From: Akkermansia sp. RCC_12PD
GTDB lineage: Bacteria > Verrucomicrobiota > Verrucomicrobiia > Verrucomicrobiales > Akkermansiaceae
DNA length: 64,000 nucleotides
Direction: 5' to 3'
NCBI RefSeq assembly: GCF_036417355.1
Contig: NZ_CP143889.1
Location: 186,001 to 250,000 of the forward strand
The notes beneath the pieces were generated by a model. That model was not told the origin of the DNA, searched no databases, and was given only the letters and a program-made list of their open reading frames with translations. The translations under genes and the position numbers were made by a program. Below are positions 52,032 through 61,067 of the stretch, in pieces (positions within the stretch are counted from its first letter, which is position 1; each line of letters opens with the position of its first letter).

Positions 52032-52985
52032 ATGATGAAAACGTGTCAACTGTCAGCCATTTTAGGCGCCATTCTCGTTTCTCCGTGCTCTTCACTCGGA
52101 GATTTATCTCCCCATTCCCCAAAAGAAGGGAACAGCGAAGAATTGCAAAGGCAGTCCAGCTCAGAAAAAGGTTCTCTCCCGTCGTCAAACAATAAACACT
52201 TCCCAAGAGTCCAGGCAAGGGCCCGGCATCGTGATATTCTACAAAACGAATTGCCTCAGGTTCTGCCCTCTTTTCAGGAACAGGCTCAATGCATTGAAGA
52301 AATAGTGGATATCTTTCTTTCCATTGACAGCCTGGAAAATTCCAGCAACGCTGCCGGCCGGTTGAAAAATGCACTGCCAAAACTGCAGATGCTGAATGCC
52401 AGGATGAATGCTGAACTCCAGCTTTACGTGGACAAACAGCAGGCTATGACGGCAGGCTACAATCCTGCCGGAGACCCTTTATTGGAAACATATGCCTCCT
52501 ATCTCCAATCCCGGTTCGTCCTGTTCGGAATAGAGCTTGTTTCATCCATCACGGCCCAGGGCCTAATGACTCCCGAATTGGGAAAATCTCTTCAAATTGC
52601 GCCGCCGGCTATTGTTCCGGAAGAAGTCTCCATGTCTCCGAAACTTCAGAATTACTGGAAGGAAAAAATGATTCAGCAAAATCGGCGTAACCGTATTTTG
52701 TATTCCCTCCGCACGGAAAACGACATTCCCCGCGTTCAAAAGGAATTGGGTATCTGTGCCGCGGCCCTCCGCAATCTGGAGAAAAAGGAAATGTCCCCGT
52801 ATCCGCTTCAGAATGAACAGGACAAGGCAGCAGATCAAGTCATGCGCCGCCGGGAAGCCAGTGGACCCATCCGCATTGCGAACGTTTTGACGGCAGTATT
52901 GAAAAACCGGGGCTTGCTTGAAAGAAGGGAAGATGGAACATATGTCTTCCAAGGCATGCAAACAATCATGGATCATTTGAAATGA
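52032..52985 (+). CDS. Secreted helical protein of unknown function
   Basis: The 317-residue protein has a signal peptide (MMKTCQLSAILGAILVSPCS) and a mostly helical mature part (VDIFLSIDSLENSSNAAGRL, PKLQMLNARMNAELQLYVDK). No family is recognised. The first half of the mature region is Ser-rich and disordered-looking (SKEGNSEELQRQSSSEKG-like). It lies between an alcohol dehydrogenase and the alpha-2-macroglobulin gene, all on one strand. The gap to the latter is ~130 bases, so a joint transcript is possible. Confidence 0.7.
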   Translation: MMKTCQLSAILGAILVSPCSSLGDLSPHSPKEGNSEELQRQSSSEKGSLPSSNNKHFPRVQARARHRDILQNELPQVLPSFQEQAQCIEEIVDIFLSIDSLENSSNAAGRLKNALPKLQMLNARMNAELQLYVDKQQAMTAGYNPAGDPLLETYASYLQSRFVLFGIELVSSITAQGLMTPELGKSLQIAPPAIVPEEVSMSPKLQNYWKEKMIQQNRRNRILYSLRTENDIPRVQKELGICAAALRNLEKKEMSPYPLQNEQDKAADQVMRRREASGPIRIANVLTAVLKNRGLLERREDGTYVFQGMQTIMDHLK

Positions 52986-53116
52986 AACAAACCTGCATAT
53001 TGACCGGGCTGTTTTTCGCAAGCTCTCTCCCATTTGCCGCCCCCTCGTATTGACATTCCTCATTTTGTAACCTACTTGTAACTTGCCAAACTTCCTTTGT
53101 GAAGTAATGTGGTGGA

Positions 53117-56100
53117 ATGAACAAAATCTTTTCCGCTCTTCTTCTGGCGGCGGCTTTTCTGTTTTCCGGAGCGCCGTGTACGGCAGCCGTTCCTGCCTCC
53201 GCTCCGGAGCAACGGGAGCAGTCCATCAAGGACATGGACAAACTTCTGGATAAAAGGCTCTTCAAGCAGGCCGCGGAACAGGCCCTGAAACAGCTTAACG
53301 AATACGACGACCAATACAGCGGAAAGGATCTGGCCCTTTACTACCGCGCCCTCCAAAATTTGAACGGCCTGAATGATTCTACGAATCTGGACACCATTCT
53401 TCAGGAACAAATGAAACGCCATGGAGAAAACCCATGGTTCCTGATGGCCGCCGCCGAACTATATCAAACGGCCAGCCACACCTTCAAACTGGCGGACGGC
53501 AAGTACATCCGCGTCAGCCGCCCCTGGCAGGGCGAATATTCCGGACAAAAAAGGGACAAAGTGGAAGCTCTGCGCTGCCTTTTGAAGGCAATGGACATCG
53601 CGGAACGGAACAAGGACATGAAACTGCTCGGCCTTGCACGGTTCATGATGGCGAAGGCACTCTTGAAGAATTATGGTTATTACCAGCCTTTCTCCGCATT
53701 CCAGACTTATGCGGCCCTGGGCAACCTGACCGGGCTTGAAAAGCTCCCGGGTTACGTTTCCAACCAGGAAGCCCCCGAATTCCGCAACGTTTCCACGCTG
53801 CCCGTTGTCGTGAACCCAGCCACGGGAAAAACGGAAATCGTCTTCTACCACGCTTCCTCTTCCTGGAGCGCAGCTAGGAATGACGGCGAACGCGTACGCT
53901 GGCTGCTGGACGCCGCCGTCCGGGCGGACCCGGAATTGGAAAACGAGGTCAGCCTGTTTACGGCATCCTGGTGCCGCAATCTTCTTTCCTATGCGAATAC
54001 GGCTCCGTATCAGGAATTCGTGTACGGTCCCGGCAATGCGGGATCGGTGGAGGGCATCAACCCTGCGGATTTGAAAACGGACCAGACTGTCGTCAGAACG
54101 GACCGGACGGACAAGGGCCAATTCATGCTCATCACGCTGCCGCCGGATTACGACTTCATCCGGATTGCATCCCGGGTGACCCCTTCCCCCTATCCTGCGG
54201 AACCCTATCTGGATGCCGCAAAAATCATCAGTGGAGAATTTCTGGTGCGCAACCAGCGCCCGGCAGCCGCCGATGTTCTGAAAAAGACACTGCAAACTTA
54301 CAAGGACATGCTTCAGGCGCACCATGAACGCGGCGGTGCCAAACCGCCGGAATCAGATGCAGAAGAGACTGTAGAATATACGGATGACACTACCGACTCT
54401 CTTCAGGAGGAACTTGCCTCCATTACGGAACCTAACGGAGCATTTGAGGAGGACGAAAGAACGCTGCTTTCCGGAGAGCCCGTCTCCATGGCGTTCATTT
54501 ACAGGAACGCCGCCAGCGCCTCTATCACGGCACGTCCCGTCAATGTCAGGCTGTGGCAGGAGGAGCGCATAAACACCCTTCTTGCCTCAAAAAAACTGGG
54601 GAAAAACTATGAAAAAAAATATTCCGGGTTTGATACCCTTCTTTCCAATCTGTTGAATGACAAATCGGCCGCCCGTTACCTGGGGAAGGAAATCAAGGGG
54701 GAAAGCATCAGCCTGGAACCCGGGAATCAGCATCTGGACCGGATCGCCCAGCTATCCGTACCTGTCAGTCAGCCGGGATGGTACCTCCTGACCGTCACGC
54801 TGAACAACGGCTACCGTTTCCACCGCCTCCTCTCTCTGTCCGACCTGGTGCTGATCCGCCGTTCCATTCCGGAAGGCAATCTCTGGTTCCTGGCGCAAGC
54901 CAAAACGGGAGTTCCCGTGGAAGGCGGCAAAATCAGCCTGGTGCGCTACAGAGAAAACAAAACGCTTCAAACAAAACAAGTGAAGGGAACCACGGATAAA
55001 AACGGCGTTCTGGTAGAAACACTGCCTCCGAACGACAGCAATTCTCCCACCTACTATAATCTCCTGGGCATCGCTACACATGGAGACAGCTACGTCGTAA
55101 CAGGAGGGAGGAAGGAATGGTACTCCGGCGAATCCCGAATGTCCCTGAACAACAAGGTTTCCAGCTCCTATGGCTGTTTCTTCCTGGAAAGCCAGCCCGT
55201 TTACCGGCCGGGCCAAACGGCCCGGTTCAGAGGGGTCCTGTTCCGTCCGGATTTCGCCAATCCCGGTACAAAAGACTGTGCCGGAAAAAAATTGACGCTG
55301 ACGATCCTCAGTCCCATCGGCGACAAGGGAATTTTCCCGGAACAAACAGTTACTACGGACGCCACGGGCGGCTTTGACCTGGAATTGTTCATCCCCCACG
55401 GAGCGCCTTTGGGCCAGTACAGGGCAACACTGGATTTCAGAGAGGCGGATCGCATTCTGTATGCCCCCCTGTTCCGGATGGAAGAATACAAAAAACCGGA
55501 ATTCACCGTCAAGATGGACGCCCCTGATAAACCCCTCAGGCTGGGACAGCCCATCCCCGTTTCCGTCCAGGCGGACTATTATGCGGGTGGCCCGGTGAGC
55601 GAAGGAAAGGCCACCATCACCATCACCCGTACTCTGGGAGCGGAAGTATGGACCCCGTACTGGAAATGGAGCTGGCTGTATTCCAGGAAATCCAGCCCCT
55701 ACTATACCTGTTTCACGTCCGACCCTCCCCTAACGGTGCTGGAAAAAACCATTCCCCTGGACAAGGAAGGCAAGGCCACCGTGGAACTCTCCACGGAACA
55801 GGACGCCAGGGACTTTGCCTCCCAGGACATCACCTACCGTATTTCCGTCAGCGTCACGGATGCCTCCCTGAGGGAAGTCTCCGCTTCCGGCCAGGTGATC
55901 GCCACCTGCCGCCCGTTCAATATCTTCACCTCCCTGAGCCGGGGATACGCCCCTGCGGGAGTGCCGGTCCGGGCCACCATCACGGCAGCCACGGCGGACG
56001 GCGTCAAGATCGGGAAAGCGAAAGGAAAGTCGATATTGTACCGCGTCCATGCGGACTCCAGCCGGCAGTCCCTGGCGGAATGGGACGTGGTAACCAATGA

Positions 56101-59100
56101 GGAAGGCTCGGCTTCCCTCACCTTCCAGACAGGGGATTCCGGCCTGTACCTCCTGCAAACAACGCTGGAGGACAGCCAGGGTGGCAAGGTAGAAAGCTCC
56201 CGCCAGTTTCTTTCCTATGGCACGGGAGAACACCATCCCTTTAAAATAAATCCCCTGTCCATCACTCCGGACAAAAACGAGTACGCTCCCGGAGAAACCG
56301 CCAGCCTGCTCATTGCGTCCGACTATCCGGACGCCCACGTCTGGACCTTCCTGCGCAATTCATGGAAAAACGAATCCCGCCGCCTGGTCGCGCTGGACAG
56401 GCAGACGGCCCTGGTGGAATGTCCCCTGACCCGGGAAGACATGCCCAACATGGGCGTCAACGCCTTCACCGTACGGAACGGGGAGCTGCACCAGGCATCC
56501 GCGGAATTGCTGCTGCCGCCGGCCAGCCAGATGCTGGAGCCTGCCGTCTCTCCGTCCAGGCCCCGGTACCAGCCGGGCGAAAAGGGCCGCATGACCGTAC
56601 AGGTCAAGGGACCGGACGGAAGCCCAGTGAAGAACGGCATTGTGACTCTGGCAGTTTATGACAAGGCGCTGGAATACATTGCCCGGCCCAACGTCTCCAA
56701 CATCGCCGAAACCACGTGGGGGGGGTTGAATGGGACCCGTTTCCTCAACATCAGCGCCATGCAGGACAAAGGGACGGAAATGGAAAACGGGCCGGACCAG
56801 CCCTATTTCGAACCTCTCGCCGAACCGGACCTCTCCATGCCATTCGGAGATTTCGCTGGTGGAATTGGGAGGGGAGGGAGCAGAACGGGAGATTTTGCCA
56901 TAAGTAAAAGATCGGCAAACGGCATGCTGTCAAAGGGCATGTCATTTCCTCAAACACCGCCAACGCCGGTCATGCAATCAATGCGTGACGCAGAAATGGC
57001 GGATGCCTTTGGAGAAGAAGAAGTAGAGGATGAACGGCAGGGCGCCTCCCCCGCGATTCAGCTGCGCACCAATTTTGCGGACAGCATCAAGTGGTGCGGC
57101 ACACTCAAAACGGACGAAGAAGGCATGGTTGCCGTCCCGGTGGACATGCCGGACAACCTCACCACGTGGAAGGCGGCCGCCTGGGTGGTCACCTCCGCTC
57201 TGCAGGTAGGGCAGGCTTCCGCGGAATTCCTGACCACGAAGAACTTCATGGTCAGCTTGCAGGCTCCCCGCTTCTTTGTGGAAAAGGACATCGTCATGCT
57301 CAGCGCCATCGTCCGCAACCGGACGGACAAGGACGTGCTGGCCCGCATCTCCATCACCCTGAAAAACGGCTGCCTGAGCCTGATGCCCGGCAACTCTCCC
57401 GCCCTGAACGGATTGGGCGCCGGAACGGACAACGCCGCCTCCAGGAAAGTGACCGTCCCCGCCCAGGGGCAGGTGACCGTGAACTGGTGGACCACGGCCA
57501 TCAGGGAGGGAACCGCCACCGTAGCCATGGAAGCGGCCGCAGGCTCCCTGGGAGACGCCATGCAGATGGACTTCCCTGTGCTGGTGCACGGCATGAAGCA
57601 ATTGCACGCGGACAGTACCGTCCTGCTGCGTGGGGACCAGGAACGGCAGCTCACCATCAACCTTCCGCAGCAAAGGCGCAGGGAGGAAAGCCGGCTCGTC
57701 GTCAAGGTCTCCCCCAGCATCGCCCTGAGCATGGTGGAAGCCCTGCCCTATCTGGCGGAATACCCCTACGGCTGTGTGGAGCAGACGCTCAACCGCTTCC
57801 TGCCCGCCGTCATCGTAACGGACACGCTCAAGCAGCTTGGTCTGGACCCCGGCCAGGCGCTGGAAAGCCACCGCAACCTGAACCCGCAGGCCATACGGGA
57901 CAAGGCGTTTTACGACAAAATCATGGAACGTCTGGAACGCAATCCCGTATACAGCGAACGTAAACTGAAGGCCATGGCAGAAAAGGGCATTCGCGACCTC
58001 CGGGAAAAACAGCTTTCCGATGGCTCCTGGGGATGGTTCGGCGGAGCGGACCGGGGAGACCCGGTGATGACCGCCCACGTCGTCCACGGCCTCAAGATTG
58101 CCGGAAGCACGGTCAAGCTACCGGGGAATATGCTGCTCCGCGCCGTGTCATGGCTGACCGGCCACCAGAACAGGCAGCTGGCCCTGCTCGTCAAGGGGGA
58201 CGCCTACCGGAAACTGGAAAAACAGCCTGACGGCCCGGCAACGCAAAAGGCTATCCGGGAACTGGGAGACTACCGTCTGACGGCCTCCGCGTCAGACGTG
58301 CTGATTTATTCCGTGCTTGCGGAAAACGGCGTCCGGAACCTCCAAATGGAACGCTACCTGTTCCGCGACAGGCTGGAACTGCCGGTCATCAGCCAGATCC
58401 AGCTTGCGGAAATTCTGCTGGACGCCCACCGCATGGACGACTTCAAGGAAATAATGCCCGTCATCTCCCAATTCCTTCAACAGGACGACTCCCTGCAAAC
58501 CGCATGGCTCCGCCTCCCCAACCAGGGCTACTGGTGGCGCTGGTACGGCAGCAATGTAGCCACCCAGGCGGCTTACCTGAAACTGATGGCCAAGAGCGAT
58601 CCCAAAAACCCCGTCACGTCCCGCCTGGCCAAATGGCTGCTCAACAACCGCGCCAACGGCTCCTACTGGAATTCCACGAAGGATACGGCGGACTGCCTGG
58701 AAGCCCTGTCCGCCTACCTCTTCCAGACCCGGGAAGGCATGGAAGACATGGAGGCGGAAATTCTCTATGACGGCGTTCCGGTGAAAACCGTTTCCAGTAC
58801 CAAGGAAACCCTCTTCACCTTCGACAACGAATGGAGCATGAGCGGCAAGAACCTGACGGACGGCCAGCACCGCATCACCATCCGCAGGAAAAAGGGGAAC
58901 GGCAGCATCTATGCCGGCTCCACGCTCAGCTACTTCTCCCTGGAAGACCCCATCCCCGCCGCAGGAAACGCCGTCACCGTGGAACGTTCCTACTACCGCA
59001 TGGAAAAAGAAACGGTAAAGGAAGACTCCGTGAAAGACACGCAGACGGACGCCGGAGAACTCGTCTCCCGCGGCCGCGACCAGACCCGTCGCACGCTGCT

Positions 59101-59464
59101 GAAAGACGGGGACATCATCGCCAGCGGAGACATCATTGAAGTGGTGATGAGCGTAAAAACGAAAAACGACGTGGAATACCTGATGCTGAGTGACCCGAAG
59201 CCGGCTGGCTGCGAATCCCGGGACACCGTCAGCGGATACGCCTGGATGGGCACCGTCTCCGGCTACAAGGAAATAGGCGACGAGGAAATACGCGTCTTCC
59301 TCTCCTCCCTGCCGATGGGCGAATACCAGATCAGCCACCGCCTCCGCGCCGAACGCCCGGGCAGGTTCAGCGCCCTCCCCGCCGTTCTGGAAGCCATGTA
59401 CGCTCCGGAACTCCGCGGCAACAGCCGGGAACACAAGATCAGCATTTCCATGCCGAAGCCGTAA
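53117..59464 (+). CDS. Bacterial alpha-2-macroglobulin with thioester motif
   Basis: The 2115-residue protein has a signal peptide (MNKIFSALLLAAAFLFSGAP). A tetratricopeptide-like helical N-terminal region follows (~30-420). Then come macroglobulin beta-domains, with a bait-like region (~1230-1310) that is Gly/Ser/Met-rich (DFAGGIGRGGSRTGDF, KRSANGMLSKGMSFPQTPPT). The alpha/alpha-toroid with the thioester motif YPYGCVEQTLNRFLP (Cys1553) and a receptor-binding-like C-terminus complete it. Such proteins trap proteases cleaving the bait and protect the envelope. No lipobox is present, so the protein is probably periplasmic or secreted rather than lipid-anchored. Length exceeds the ~1650 residues usual for E. 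coli YfhM. Confidence 0.92.
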   Translation: MNKIFSALLLAAAFLFSGAPCTAAVPASAPEQREQSIKDMDKLLDKRLFKQAAEQALKQLNEYDDQYSGKDLALYYRALQNLNGLNDSTNLDTILQEQMKRHGENPWFLMAAAELYQTASHTFKLADGKYIRVSRPWQGEYSGQKRDKVEALRCLLKAMDIAERNKDMKLLGLARFMMAKALLKNYGYYQPFSAFQTYAALGNLTGLEKLPGYVSNQEAPEFRNVSTLPVVVNPATGKTEIVFYHASSSWSAARNDGERVRWLLDAAVRADPELENEVSLFTASWCRNLLSYANTAPYQEFVYGPGNAGSVEGINPADLKTDQTVVRTDRTDKGQFMLITLPPDYDFIRIASRVTPSPYPAEPYLDAAKIISGEFLVRNQRPAAADVLKKTLQTYKDMLQAHHERGGAKPPESDAEETVEYTDDTTDSLQEELASITEPNGAFEEDERTLLSGEPVSMAFIYRNAASASITARPVNVRLWQEERINTLLASKKLGKNYEKKYSGFDTLLSNLLNDKSAARYLGKEIKGESISLEPGNQHLDRIAQLSVPVSQPGWYLLTVTLNNGYRFHRLLSLSDLVLIRRSIPEGNLWFLAQAKTGVPVEGGKISLVRYRENKTLQTKQVKGTTDKNGVLVETLPPNDSNSPTYYNLLGIATHGDSYVVTGGRKEWYSGESRMSLNNKVSSSYGCFFLESQPVYRPGQTARFRGVLFRPDFANPGTKDCAGKKLTLTILSPIGDKGIFPEQTVTTDATGGFDLELFIPHGAPLGQYRATLDFREADRILYAPLFRMEEYKKPEFTVKMDAPDKPLRLGQPIPVSVQADYYAGGPVSEGKATITITRTLGAEVWTPYWKWSWLYSRKSSPYYTCFTSDPPLTVLEKTIPLDKEGKATVELSTEQDARDFASQDITYRISVSVTDASLREVSASGQVIATCRPFNIFTSLSRGYAPAGVPVRATITAATADGVKIGKAKGKSILYRVHADSSRQSLAEWDVVTNEEGSASLTFQTGDSGLYLLQTTLEDSQGGKVESSRQFLSYGTGEHHPFKINPLSITPDKNEYAPGETASLLIASDYPDAHVWTFLRNSWKNESRRLVALDRQTALVECPLTREDMPNMGVNAFTVRNGELHQASAELLLPPASQMLEPAVSPSRPRYQPGEKGRMTVQVKGPDGSPVKNGIVTLAVYDKALEYIARPNVSNIAETTWGGLNGTRFLNISAMQDKGTEMENGPDQPYFEPLAEPDLSMPFGDFAGGIGRGGSRTGDFAISKRSANGMLSKGMSFPQTPPTPVMQSMRDAEMADAFGEEEVEDERQGASPAIQLRTNFADSIKWCGTLKTDEEGMVAVPVDMPDNLTTWKAAAWVVTSALQVGQASAEFLTTKNFMVSLQAPRFFVEKDIVMLSAIVRNRTDKDVLARISITLKNGCLSLMPGNSPALNGLGAGTDNAASRKVTVPAQGQVTVNWWTTAIREGTATVAMEAAAGSLGDAMQMDFPVLVHGMKQLHADSTVLLRGDQERQLTINLPQQRRREESRLVVKVSPSIALSMVEALPYLAEYPYGCVEQTLNRFLPAVIVTDTLKQLGLDPGQALESHRNLNPQAIRDKAFYDKIMERLERNPVYSERKLKAMAEKGIRDLREKQLSDGSWGWFGGADRGDPVMTAHVVHGLKIAGSTVKLPGNMLLRAVSWLTGHQNRQLALLVKGDAYRKLEKQPDGPATQKAIRELGDYRLTASASDVLIYSVLAENGVRNLQMERYLFRDRLELPVISQIQLAEILLDAHRMDDFKEIMPVISQFLQQDDSLQTAWLRLPNQGYWWRWYGSNVATQAAYLKLMAKSDPKNPVTSRLAKWLLNNRANGSYWNSTKDTADCLEALSAYLFQTREGMEDMEAEILYDGVPVKTVSSTKETLFTFDNEWSMSGKNLTDGQHRITIRRKKGNGSIYAGSTLSYFSLEDPIPAAGNAVTVERSYYRMEKETVKEDSVKDTQTDAGELVSRGRDQTRRTLLKDGDIIASGDIIEVVMSVKTKNDVEYLMLSDPKPAGCESRDTVSGYAWMGTVSGYKEIGDEEIRVFLSSLPMGEYQISHRLRAERPGRFSALPAVLEAMYAPELRGNSREHKISISMPKP

Positions 59465-59612
59465 CTCCGGAAAACGGGAACGCCGCATCCCCCCTGCGGC
59501 ATTCTCCGCACTACATTCAGGGAATAGGCACACCGCAGGAAATACGGTAAAAACTCTTGCATTCCTTCCCCGGAAGCGGACAATGCCGCCTCCGTAAACA
59601 CAGGACGCCAAG

Positions 59613-60527
59613 ATGGAATCCGGAACCTTGAAGGGACACACCGCCATGGCTGCGGCCGCCGTCATCTGGGGTCTGATGTCCCCGGTCAGCAAACTGGTCA
59701 TGCAGGGAGGGGAAGTAAGCTCCGCCTCCCTGGCTACATTCCGGCTGCTGGGCGCCGCCGTGCTATTCTGGCTGGCTTCCTGTTTCGTGCCCCGGGAAAA
59801 AATCGACCCCCGCGACCGTCTGAAGTTGTTTTACGCCTCCCTGTTCGGAATCATCTTCAACCAGATGGCCTTTACCGTAGGCGTGGGTTTCACCTCCCCG
59901 GCGGATGCCGCCATCATCACGACCATCACCCCCATCCTGACCATGATTCTGGCGGCCTTCGTACTCCGGGAAATGATCACGGGGCGGAAGGCGGCGGGCG
60001 TATGCGCCAGCGCCGTCGGGGCCGTCCTGCTGATTACCGGGGGCAGCCACACTCCGGCCGCACCAGGAGACAACAACCTGCTGGGGGACATCCTCTGCCT
60101 GGCATCCCAATGCAGTGTGGCCGTTTACTTCGTGTTCTTCAAAAGGCTGATCGGCAAATACTCCCCTGTCACGCTGATGAAATGGATGTTCACATACGCC
60201 GTATGCGCGTGCCTGCCCTTCACTTTCCGGGAAGTCTCCTCCGTTCCCTACTCCAGCCTGTCCCTCCAGACGTGGACGGGCATCGCCTATGTGGTCGTGC
60301 TGGCCACCTTCGTCAGCTATATCTGCCTCTCCTTCGCACAGCAGCGTCTCAAGCCCACCGCAGTGAGCATGTACAACTACTGCCAGCCGGTCATCGCTTC
60401 CTCCGTGGCCGTCCTGTGGGGCATGGACCAATTCGGCTGGCTGAAAACGCTCTCCGTCCTGCTGGTCTTCACGGGTGTCTTCCTGGTAACGCGCGGCAAG
60501 GCGCCGGCAGCCATGCAGGAACAATAG
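59613..60527 (+). CDS. DMT-superfamily transporter (EamA type)
   Basis: The 304-residue protein has ten helices as two EamA repeats (AAAAVIWGLMSPVSKLVMQG, ILCLASQCSVAVYFVFFKRL). It has the typical second-half sequence RLKPTAVSMYNYCQPVIASSVAVLWGMD. Members export or import amino acids and metabolites, and the substrate cannot be told. It is transcribed alone, followed by an A+T-rich segment. Confidence 0.9.
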   Translation: MESGTLKGHTAMAAAAVIWGLMSPVSKLVMQGGEVSSASLATFRLLGAAVLFWLASCFVPREKIDPRDRLKLFYASLFGIIFNQMAFTVGVGFTSPADAAIITTITPILTMILAAFVLREMITGRKAAGVCASAVGAVLLITGGSHTPAAPGDNNLLGDILCLASQCSVAVYFVFFKRLIGKYSPVTLMKWMFTYAVCACLPFTFREVSSVPYSSLSLQTWTGIAYVVVLATFVSYICLSFAQQRLKPTAVSMYNYCQPVIASSVAVLWGMDQFGWLKTLSVLLVFTGVFLVTRGKAPAAMQEQ

Positions 60528-60550
60528 GCCGGCCAATCCGCTCCAGTAAA

Positions 60551-60724
60551 TCTATCTAAGTTAATAGATTATATAGTTTTTCTTTTATTCTGTAGCCTTG
60601 CTCAAAAATCGTTAAAAACGTGTAAAAACGCACCAAAACGCAAGAAAAGTTGCACCACTTTAGCACCACCATTTTTGCTGCAGTAGCGGAAACCGCATGA
60701 GAAAAGGAGTCATTGCCAGAATTA
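60551..60724 (+). repeat. Diverged inverted repeat, copy B, upstream of the Rhs gene
   Basis: This A+T-rich segment aligns with the minus strand of 48628-48802 (see copy A). It has no tRNA beside it. It sits between the DMT transporter and the Rhs-type gene, which suggests that sequence from ~60,550 rightward entered with, or next to, an element of the same family as the one at tRNA-Arg. Confidence 0.7.
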
Positions 60725-60867
60725 CAAATAGCTGGCGGAAGAACTGGAAAGCAGAAAGACTTCTCGTAATTCCTGTAGACTTCGTAGTTTTTTACAGGAA
60801 TGTGACAGGAGGCAGGAAAAAATGGTCTTCTATCAGAAACTTTTCTCTAACAGATAGAAAATATTAA
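60697..60867 (+). other. Short frame (56 codons) inside the A+T-rich segment
   Basis: ATG at 60697, preceded by GCGGAAACCGC, opens a basic, Arg/Lys/Trp-rich frame (MRKGVIARITNSWRKNWKAE, then RLLVIPVDFVVFY). It ends at TAA 60865 and starts within repeat B. The corresponding frame in repeat A stops after 16 codons. It may be the 5' stump of an integrase or DNA-binding protein gene, but no family is recognised. Confidence 0.35.
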
Positions 60868-61067
60868 TGTCTATGATACAAACAAATTGATGTTAAAAAT
60901 AGTAGTGTAGTTTATCCATAATAAATTCCCATGATTTCATAACGTAAATATGGAAAATTCGGGATAATTACATTGACATGAGATGCGGACATATGCTACT
61001 GGGGAAATGATCATGGAGGACAGCCTTCCTCTCATTTCGTTCATCAATCCCAACACCTTAATACCTT
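60868..61067. other. A+T-rich leader of the Rhs-type gene
   Basis: About 200 bases without a convincing gene; they lead into the ATG at 61068 and must contain its promoter. A frame from 60983 overlaps the Rhs gene start in another frame and is considered spurious. Confidence 0.4.
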
